Shown here: positions 34,823-39,790 of the stretch, piece by piece | Numbering within the stretch: position 1 is the stretch's first letter | Layout of the letters: every line of letters starts with the position of its first letter | Assembly (NCBI RefSeq): GCF_001053185.1 | Contig: NZ_CSTD01000008.1 | Coordinates: 20,670 to 60,459, forward strand | DNA length: 39,790 bases | Origin: Mycobacterium bohemicum DSM 44277 | GTDB taxonomy: Bacteria; Actinomycetota; Actinomycetes; Mycobacteriales; Mycobacteriaceae | Reading direction: 5' to 3' | Notes under the pieces: model-generated | The model's database searches: none | What the model was told of the DNA's origin: nothing | What the model saw: only the letters and a program-made list of their open reading frames with translations | Made by a program: the position numbers and the translations under genes

Positions 34823-35379
34823 CTACTGCGGCAAAGTGATTCGGGCCACCTCGTCCGCGACCGCCCGGCGCAGCTCGTCGTCCGTCATGTCGTCGAGGCC
34901 GGCCGCCGAACGCAGGAAGGGCGCGAACATGCGCCAGCCGAACTGCAGCGCGAACGCGTGGGCGACGGCCAGCCGGGCGCTGCGGTCGCTGTCGTGACCG
35001 GGGCGGATGCTCTCGAACAATCTCGAGGCGCCCGGGAACCGGCTCTGTAGCTTGCCGGCCGGGTAGCCGTCGAGCAGGGTGCGGGCCATCACCCGCATGT
35101 GCCGGTCCAGCGCGCGTTCCGCCTCGTCGGCGGACGGATTGCCCTGCAGCAGCTCGGTGGTGGTCTTGCCCAGGTGATCGAGCACGGCGCCCACCAATTG
35201 CTCCTTGGCCCCGAAGTGCCGGAACACCAGCCCGTGGTTGACCTTCGACCGGGCGGCGATGTCGCGGATCGAGGTCGCCGCGGGCCCCGGGCGAACAGGT
35301 CGGTGGCCGCCTCCAGCACCGCCGCCGCCACCTCTTCCCGCCCCGTCGGCGACTTGCGGGTTGCCGATTGTGTAGCCAT
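34823..35379 (-). pseudogene. TetR-family repressor gene, copy A, frameshifted (Rv3405c-like)
   Basis: This copy has the complete 3' end but a broken 5' part. From ATG 35379 it reads MATQSATRKSPTGREEVAA...DLF, then at about 35285-35291 it lacks four bases that copy B has. The frame is lost just before the DNA-binding helix-turn-helix (ATSIRDIAARSKVNHGLVF in copy B). The C-terminal ligand-binding domain is open again from an internal Met at 35227 (MFRHFGAKEQLV) to 34823. The protein corresponds to Rv3405c, the repressor of the adjacent alkyl-sulfatase dioxygenase. If the deletion is real, no functional repressor is made from this copy, because the internal product would lack the DNA-binding helices. 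Confidence 0.85.
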
Positions 35380-35380
35380 G

Positions 35381-35415
35381 TGACTACACTACCATCATGT
35401 AGTCAGTTGACTACA
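35381..35415. promoter_or_regulatory. TetR operator, three half-sites (copy A)
   Basis: TGACTACA (35381-35388), TGTAGTCA (35398-35405) and TGACTACA (35408-35415). The last two form an 18-base inverted repeat with a two-base spacer; the first two form one with a nine-base spacer. It begins two bases before the tetR start codon and ends 25 bases before the dioxygenase ATG, as expected for a repressor controlling both divergent genes. Confidence 0.82.
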
Positions 35416-35440
35416 CTCCCCTCAGCCAAGGACAAGCGCA

Positions 35441-36343
35441 ATGACCGAATCGATGACCGTCAGCAAGCTGGGCAGCCGCATCGGCGCCCGGATCGACGGG
35501 GTGCGCCTGGGCGCCGACTTGGAGCCCGCCACCGTGGAGGACATCCACCGCGCGCTGCTGACCCACAAGGTGATCTTCTTCCGGGGCCAGCAGCACCTGG
35601 ACGACACCGCGCAGCTGGCGTTCGCGGGTCTGCTCGGCACGCCGATCGGCCACCCGGCGGCCTCGGTGCTGGCCGGCAAGGACACCCCGGTGATCACGCC
35701 CATCAACTCCGAGTACGGCAAGGCCAACCGCTGGCACACCGACGTCACGTTCGCCGCGAACTACCCGGCGGCCTCGATCCTGCGGGCGGTCACGCTGCCC
35801 GCCTACGGCGGGTCCACGCTGTGGGCCAACACCGCGGCGGCCTACGAGCAGCTGCCCGAGCCGCTGCGCTGCCTCGTCGAGAACCTGTGGGCGCTGCACA
35901 CCAACCGCTACGACTACGTGCGCACCGAGGCCCCGGCGGCACTGACCGACGCGCAACGGGCCTTCCGGCAGGCCTTCGAGAAGGCGGACTTCCGCACCGA
36001 GCACCCGGTGGTCCGGGTGCACCCGGAGACGGGCGAGGCCACCCTGCTGGCCGGCGACTTCGTCCGCAACTTCGTCGGCCTGGACGCCCACGAGTCGAGC
36101 GTGCTGTTCGACCTGCTGCAGCGGCGAATCACCGTGCCGGAGAACACCGTTCGCTGGAACTGGGAGCCCGGCGACGTCGCCATCTGGGACAACCGCGCCA
36201 CCCAGCACCGGGCGATCGACGACTACGACAACCAGCCCCGGCTCATGCACCGCGTCACCCTGATGGGCGACGTGCCCGTCAACACCCACGGCGAGCGCAG
36301 CCGGGTGGTCAGCGGCGCGCCGCTGCGGGCGATCGCGAGCTGA
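35441..36343 (+). CDS. TauD/TfdA-family alkyl-sulfatase Fe(II)/2OG dioxygenase, copy A (Rv3406-like)
   Basis: The 300-residue enzyme has the TauD fold with iron ligands in WHTDVTF (H99, D101) and TQHRAIDDY (H256), plus the 2OG-binding Arg in the NQPRLMHR segment (R267/R271). It matches Rv3406, a type II alkyl sulfatase that oxidatively cleaves alkyl sulfates to aldehydes and sulfate. In M. tuberculosis, loss of the Rv3405c repressor raises Rv3406, which inactivates some 2-carboxyquinoxaline DprE1 inhibitors. It is divergent from tetR with a palindromic operator between. Copy B differs only at residues 25 (Ala here) and 28 (Glu here). Confidence 0.95.
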   Translation: MTESMTVSKLGSRIGARIDGVRLGADLEPATVEDIHRALLTHKVIFFRGQQHLDDTAQLAFAGLLGTPIGHPAASVLAGKDTPVITPINSEYGKANRWHTDVTFAANYPAASILRAVTLPAYGGSTLWANTAAAYEQLPEPLRCLVENLWALHTNRYDYVRTEAPAALTDAQRAFRQAFEKADFRTEHPVVRVHPETGEATLLAGDFVRNFVGLDAHESSVLFDLLQRRITVPENTVRWNWEPGDVAIWDNRATQHRAIDDYDNQPRLMHRVTLMGDVPVNTHGERSRVVSGAPLRAIAS

Positions 36344-36359
36344 CGGTGACGACCCGCGG

Positions 36360-38105
36360 CTAGCGGGCCTCGGCCGGCGAGCTGACCGGTTGGATCGGCA
36401 GCCACCGCAGCCCACCGGGCGCCTCGGCCGGCACGACCGGGCGCTGCGGCGCGACCGGGTCCATCCGCCGGTAGGAATCGCCCTGCAGCGGCCGCCGGTC
36501 CTGCTCGCCCTTGTTGGGCCACAGCGCGGCGGCCCGCTCGGCCTGGGCGGTGATGGACAGCGACGGGTTGACGCCCAGGTTCGCCGAGATCGCGGCGCCG
36601 TCGACGACGTACATGTTCGGGTAGCCCCAGACCCGGTGATACGGGTCGATGACGCCGCCCTCGGGGCTGTCGCTGATCGCGGCGCCGCCCAGGAAGTGCG
36701 CGGTCAGCGGGATGTTGAACAGCTCGCCCCAGGTGCCGCCGGCCACGCCGTCGATCTTGGCGGCGATGCGGCGGGTCACCTCGTTGCCGACCGGATTCCA
36801 GGCCGGGTTCGGGTCGCCGTGCCCCTGCTTGCTGGTGTACCAGCGAATGCCGAGCTTGCCGCGCTTGGTGAAGGTGGTGATCGAGTTGTCCAGGTGCTGC
36901 ATCACCAGCGCGATCAGGGTGCGCTCGCTCCACTGCCGGGTGTTGAGCATCCGCAGCATGCCGCGCGGGTCCTCGCCGGCCTGCGCCAGCAGCTGGCGCC
37001 AGCGCGGCACATCGGTGCCGCCGGGGCCCGAGCCGTCGGTCATCAGCGTCTGCAGCAGCCCCATCGCGTTGGAGCCCTTGCCGTAGCGGCAGGGCTCGAC
37101 GTGGGTGTCGGACGTCGGGTGGATCGACGACGTGATCGCCACGCCGTGCGTGAGGTCGAGGTTCGGGTCCACCTCGCGCTTGCCGGCGCCGACGATGGAC
37201 TCGGAGTTGGTGCGGGTCAGCACGCCGAGCCGGTCGGACAGCCGCGGCAGCTTGCCCCGGTCGCGCATCTTGAACAGCAGGTGCTGCGTGCCCCAGGTTC
37301 CCGCGGCCAGGATCAGGTGCTCGGCGGTGTAGGTGCGACGGGCCCGCCGCACCCAGCTCCCGGTGCGCACCGTGCGCACCTCCCACAGCCCGTCGGCGCG
37401 CTGCTCGAAGCCCTTCACCGTCGTCATCGGAATGACTTGCGCGCCAGCGGATTCCGCCAGGCCGAGGTAGTTCTTCAGCAGCGTGTTCTTGGCGCCGTAG
37501 CGACACCCCGTCATGCAGCAGCCGCATTCCAGGCAGCCGGTGCGGTCGGGCCCGGCGCCGCCGAAGTACGGGTCGGGCACGGTCTTGCCCGGGGTCTTGG
37601 TGCCGTTGGGCCCGAAGAACACCCCGACCGGCGTCGGCACGAAGGTGTCGCCGCAGCCCATGTCGTCGGCCACCTCTTTGAGGATGCGGTCGGCGTCGGT
37701 GAAGGTCGGGTTCGTCACCACGCCCAGCATCCGCTGGGCCTGGTCGTAGTGCGGCATCAGCTCGTCACGCCAGTCGGTGATGTGGGCCCATTGGCGGTCT
37801 TTGAAGAACGGGTCCGGCGGCACGTAGAGCGTGTTGGCGTAGTTCAGCGAGCCCCCGCCCACCCCGGCGCCGGCCAGGATCATCACGTTGCGCAGCGGGT
37901 GGATGCGCTGGATGCCATAGCAGCCCAGCCGCGGCGCCCACAGGAACTTGCGCAGGTCCCAGGACGTCTCCGCGAACTCCTCGTCGGCGAAACGGCGCCC
38001 GGCCTCGAGCACCCCGACGCGGTAGCCCTTCTCCGTCAGGCGCAGGGCGCTGACGCTTCCCCCGAATCCCGAACCGATGATCAGGACGTCGTAATCCGGC
38101 TTCAT
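36360..38105 (-). CDS. choD: Cholesterol-oxidase-like GMC flavoprotein ChoD
   Basis: The 581-residue protein is a GMC oxidoreductase with the N-terminal FAD motif DVLIIGSGFGGSVSALRL (about 5-22), GAGVGGGSLNYANTLY, a ferredoxin-like Cys cluster TGCLECGCCMTGCRYGAKN, and the C-terminal GMC motif VVDGAAISANLGVNPSLSI. It matches Rv3409c in length and content. Despite its name, this group may act on sterols or other lipids rather than being a classical cholesterol oxidase. The C-terminus is Pro-rich. It ends 16 bases after the convergent dioxygenase stop. Confidence 0.95.
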   Translation of the reverse strand: MKPDYDVLIIGSGFGGSVSALRLTEKGYRVGVLEAGRRFADEEFAETSWDLRKFLWAPRLGCYGIQRIHPLRNVMILAGAGVGGGSLNYANTLYVPPDPFFKDRQWAHITDWRDELMPHYDQAQRMLGVVTNPTFTDADRILKEVADDMGCGDTFVPTPVGVFFGPNGTKTPGKTVPDPYFGGAGPDRTGCLECGCCMTGCRYGAKNTLLKNYLGLAESAGAQVIPMTTVKGFEQRADGLWEVRTVRTGSWVRRARRTYTAEHLILAAGTWGTQHLLFKMRDRGKLPRLSDRLGVLTRTNSESIVGAGKREVDPNLDLTHGVAITSSIHPTSDTHVEPCRYGKGSNAMGLLQTLMTDGSGPGGTDVPRWRQLLAQAGEDPRGMLRMLNTRQWSERTLIALVMQHLDNSITTFTKRGKLGIRWYTSKQGHGDPNPAWNPVGNEVTRRIAAKIDGVAGGTWGELFNIPLTAHFLGGAAISDSPEGGVIDPYHRVWGYPNMYVVDGAAISANLGVNPSLSITAQAERAAALWPNKGEQDRRPLQGDSYRRMDPVAPQRPVVPAEAPGGLRWLPIQPVSSPAEAR

Positions 38106-38157
38106 CAGCCCAGTATGGCCATACCCGCGGGTAATAGACCAGCGGCCCGACCTGTCT

Positions 38158-38213
38158 CGAGTGTGCGGCCAGCTTCACGTTCGACGCCGAACGTGCGGCC
38201 AGCTTCACACTCG
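38158..38213. repeat. Nested direct and inverted repeat element between choD and guaB3 tail
   Basis: GTGCGGCCAGCTTCAC occurs twice (38163-38178, 38193-38208; period 30). Outer arms CGAGTGTG (38158-38165) and CACACTCG (38206-38213) are inverted, and an inner hairpin CACGTTCG-ACGC-CGAACGTG (38176-38195) has a perfect 8-base stem. It may act as a hairpin terminator, protein-binding site or dispersed intergenic repeat. Confidence 0.85.
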
Positions 38214-38228
38214 CGCGGCAAAGTCCCC

Positions 38229-38253
38229 CTAGCTGTCCTCTAGCTGTCCTCTA
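38229..38253. repeat. 11-base tandem repeat at the guaB3 stop
   Basis: CTAGCTGTCCT is repeated at 38229-38239 and 38240-38250, and a third partial copy (CTAGCTG) covers the stop codon of the guaB3 tail at 38251-38253. The repeat supplies additional CTAG stop-like motifs downstream of the gene. Confidence 0.8.
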
Positions 38254-38733
38254 GCTGGCGACCGTCAGCGGGACCTTCTGGAATTCCTTGAGGTCGCAGT
38301 ACCCGGCCTTGGCCATCGACCGGCGCAGCCCGCCGACCAGGTTCAGGGTGCCGAACGGATCGTCGGACGGACCGCCCAGGACCCGCTCCAGCGGCGGGCG
38401 CTCGCCGACGGCGATCTGCAGCAGCGCGCCGCGGGCCATCACCCGCATGTGCCGGTCCAGCGCGCGTTCCGCCTCGTCGGCGGACGGATTGCCCTGCAGC
38501 AGCTCGGTGGTGGTCTTGCCCAGGTGATCGAGCACGGCGCCCACCAATTGCTCCTTGGCCCCGAAGTGCCGGAACACCAGCCCGTGGTTGACCTTCGACC
38601 GGGCGGCGATGTCGCGGATCGAGGTCGCCGCGGGCCCACGCTCGGCGAACAGGTCGGTGGCCGCCTCCAGCACCGCCGCCGCCACCTCTTCCCGCCCCGT
38701 CGGCGACTTGCGGGTTGCCGATTGTGTAGCCAT
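38251..38733 (-). pseudogene. Chimeric frame: TetR copy B N-terminus fused to GuaB3 C-terminal tail
   Basis: This 160-residue frame starts as an intact TetR N-terminus (ATG 38733; helix-turn-helix ATSIRDIAARSKVNHGLVFRHFG) through RVMAR. At 38430/38431 it switches to GALLQIAVGERPPLERVLGGPSDDPFGTLNLVGGL...AKAGYCDLKEFQKV, which is the C-terminus of the IMP-dehydrogenase-like GuaB3. The TetR ligand-binding domain and nearly all of guaB3 are absent. The junction is where the tandem duplication closed. The chimera could bind DNA but lacks the TetR dimerisation and ligand domain, so repression is doubtful. A full guaB3 is expected beyond the window's right end. Confidence 0.9.
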
Positions 38734-38734
38734 G

Positions 38735-38769
38735 TGACTACACTACCATCATGTAGTCAGTTGACTACA
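38735..38769. promoter_or_regulatory. TetR operator, three half-sites (copy B)
   Basis: The same arrangement as in copy A: TGACTACA (38735-38742), TGTAGTCA (38752-38759) and TGACTACA (38762-38769), unchanged in sequence. Confidence 0.82.
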
Positions 38770-38794
38770 CTCCCCTCAGCCAAGGACAAGCGCA

Positions 38795-39697
38795 ATGACC
38801 GAATCGATGACCGTCAGCAAGCTGGGCAGCCGCATCGGCGCCCGGATCGACGGGGTGCGCCTGGGCGGCGACCTGGACCCCGCCACCGTGGAGGACATCC
38901 ACCGCGCGCTGCTGACCCACAAGGTGATCTTCTTCCGGGGCCAGCAGCACCTGGACGACACCGCGCAGCTGGCGTTCGCGGGTCTGCTCGGCACGCCGAT
39001 CGGCCACCCGGCGGCCTCGGTGCTGGCCGGCAAGGACACCCCGGTGATCACGCCCATCAACTCCGAGTACGGCAAGGCCAACCGCTGGCACACCGACGTC
39101 ACGTTCGCCGCGAACTACCCGGCGGCCTCGATCCTGCGGGCGGTCACGCTGCCCGCCTACGGCGGGTCCACGCTGTGGGCCAACACCGCGGCGGCCTACG
39201 AGCAGCTGCCCGAGCCGCTGCGCTGCCTCGTCGAGAACCTGTGGGCGCTGCACACCAACCGCTACGACTACGTGCGCACCGAGGCCCCGGCGGCACTGAC
39301 CGACGCGCAACGGGCCTTCCGGCAGGCCTTCGAGAAGGCGGACTTCCGCACCGAGCACCCGGTGGTCCGGGTGCACCCGGAGACGGGCGAGGCCACCCTG
39401 CTGGCCGGCGACTTCGTCCGCAACTTCGTCGGCCTGGACGCCCACGAGTCGAGCGTGCTGTTCGACCTGCTGCAGCGGCGAATCACCGTGCCGGAGAACA
39501 CCGTTCGCTGGAACTGGGAGCCCGGCGACGTCGCCATCTGGGACAACCGCGCCACCCAGCACCGGGCGATCGACGACTACGACAACCAGCCCCGGCTCAT
39601 GCACCGCGTCACCCTGATGGGCGACGTGCCCGTCAACACCCACGGCGAGCGCAGCCGGGTGGTCAGCGGCGCGCCGCTGCGGGCGATCGCGAGCTGA
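38795..39697 (+). CDS. TauD/TfdA-family alkyl-sulfatase Fe(II)/2OG dioxygenase, copy B (Rv3406-like)
   Basis: This second 300-residue copy is complete, with the same iron ligands H99, D101 and H256. It differs from copy A by Gly25 and Asp28 (GGDLDPA instead of GADLEPA) and one silent change in codon 27; I saw no other change. The three substitutions fall within 11 bases, so a short conversion or recombination tract is more likely than random drift. With its own intact operator and only a chimeric TetR upstream, it should be expressed freely unless another repressor copy exists elsewhere. Confidence 0.95.
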   Translation: MTESMTVSKLGSRIGARIDGVRLGGDLDPATVEDIHRALLTHKVIFFRGQQHLDDTAQLAFAGLLGTPIGHPAASVLAGKDTPVITPINSEYGKANRWHTDVTFAANYPAASILRAVTLPAYGGSTLWANTAAAYEQLPEPLRCLVENLWALHTNRYDYVRTEAPAALTDAQRAFRQAFEKADFRTEHPVVRVHPETGEATLLAGDFVRNFVGLDAHESSVLFDLLQRRITVPENTVRWNWEPGDVAIWDNRATQHRAIDDYDNQPRLMHRVTLMGDVPVNTHGERSRVVSGAPLRAIAS

Positions 39698-39713
39698 CGG
39701 TGACGACCCGCGG

Positions 39714-39790
39714 CTAGCGGGCCTCGGCCGGCGAGCTGACCGGTTGGATCGGCAGCCACCGCAGCCCACCGGGCGCCTCGGCCGGCATGA
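39714..39790 (-). CDS. choD: ChoD copy B, C-terminal end only (window edge)
   Basis: The last 76 bases repeat the stop and C-terminal codons of choD (ending LPIQPVSSPAEAR). One base differs from copy A at 39788, changing a Val codon to Met. The gene is cut by the window end, so whether it is complete cannot be seen. Confidence 0.8.
   Translation of the reverse strand, partial: MPAEAPGGLRWLPIQPVSSPAEAR

Larger units (their letters stand above)
35081..36436. repeat. Copy A of tandem duplication (visible part)
   Basis: Bases 35081-36436 match 38431-39790 almost perfectly, with offset 3350 up to about 35285 and 3354 afterwards. The four-base shift is the deletion in tetR copy A. I counted three substitutions at 35514, 35519 and 35524 and one at 36434. 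The block starts inside tetR and continues through the dioxygenase into choD. Confidence 0.95.
38431..39790. repeat. Copy B of tandem duplication (runs off the window)
   Basis: Second copy of 35081-36436, containing the tetR 5' part, operator, dioxygenase and the first bases of choD. It lacks the four-base deletion of copy A. Identity begins exactly at 38431; the base before it already differs. Confidence 0.95.

Noticed and set aside
35280..35295. Programmed frameshift as an explanation of tetR copy A
   Set aside because: There is no slippery heptamer or pause structure, and copy B lacks the shift, so a plain deletion or error is simpler.
36390..38243. 617-codon plus-strand frame opposite choD
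   Set aside because: It is an antisense shadow of a strongly conserved flavoprotein gene.
1..39790. CRISPR arrays, insertion sequences, prophage genes, tRNA or rRNA genes
   Set aside because: No regularly spaced repeats, transposase or integrase motifs, or cloverleaf/rRNA sequences were recognised in the window.

Overview
The window looks like chromosomal DNA of a slow-growing Mycobacterium, probably close to the M. avium complex. It is very GC rich, and most proteins can be recognised as counterparts of M. tuberculosis Rv3361c to Rv3410c in nearly the same order. The exact species is inference; I ran no database search.

Layout. 1-4629: two tandem Rv1747-like FHA-ABC transporters; the first is cut by the window edge and the second has an apparent frameshift between its two FHA domains. 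4634-9129 (minus strand): a conservon-type signalling operon (sensor kinase, roadblock protein, DUF742 protein, small GTPase MfpB) ending in the gyrase-binding pentapeptide protein MfpA. 9494-16789: TrmL-type methyltransferase, nitroreductase, a small exported protein, dnaE2, otsB2 and htdY. 16872-21832: lpqD, acrA1, an unassigned 2OG-Fe dioxygenase, iunH and a small membrane protein. 21837-24504: a zinc-ribbon-like protein and the imuA'-imuB mutasome genes. 24749-26332: guaA. 26379-31626: a dead redoxin gene, then an HxlR regulator divergent from a four-gene, stop/start-coupled operon (MFS exporter, NmrA-like reductase, two SAM methyltransferases). 31706-34818: phosphoglucomutase-like and GH65 genes. 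34823-39790: tetR / alkyl-sulfatase dioxygenase / choD / guaB3 tail, then the beginning of a second, tandem copy of the same block.

How genes work together. dnaE2 and imuA'-imuB carry the same 16-base LexA box although they lie 10 kb apart, which marks one DNA-damage mutagenesis regulon. The HxlR-MFS-NmrA-methyltransferase group looks like a compact make/modify/export unit for a small molecule. The tandem duplication leaves two intact dioxygenase genes, each with an intact palindromic operator, while both visible copies of the TetR repressor gene are broken; this predicts derepression.

Caution. At least five genes (second transporter, sensor kinase N-terminus, imuB, tetR copy A, possibly the phosphoglucomutase N-terminus) show small frame changes, mostly in GC-rich runs. 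Some may be sequencing or assembly errors rather than biology. No tRNA, rRNA, CRISPR array, insertion sequence or phage gene was seen.
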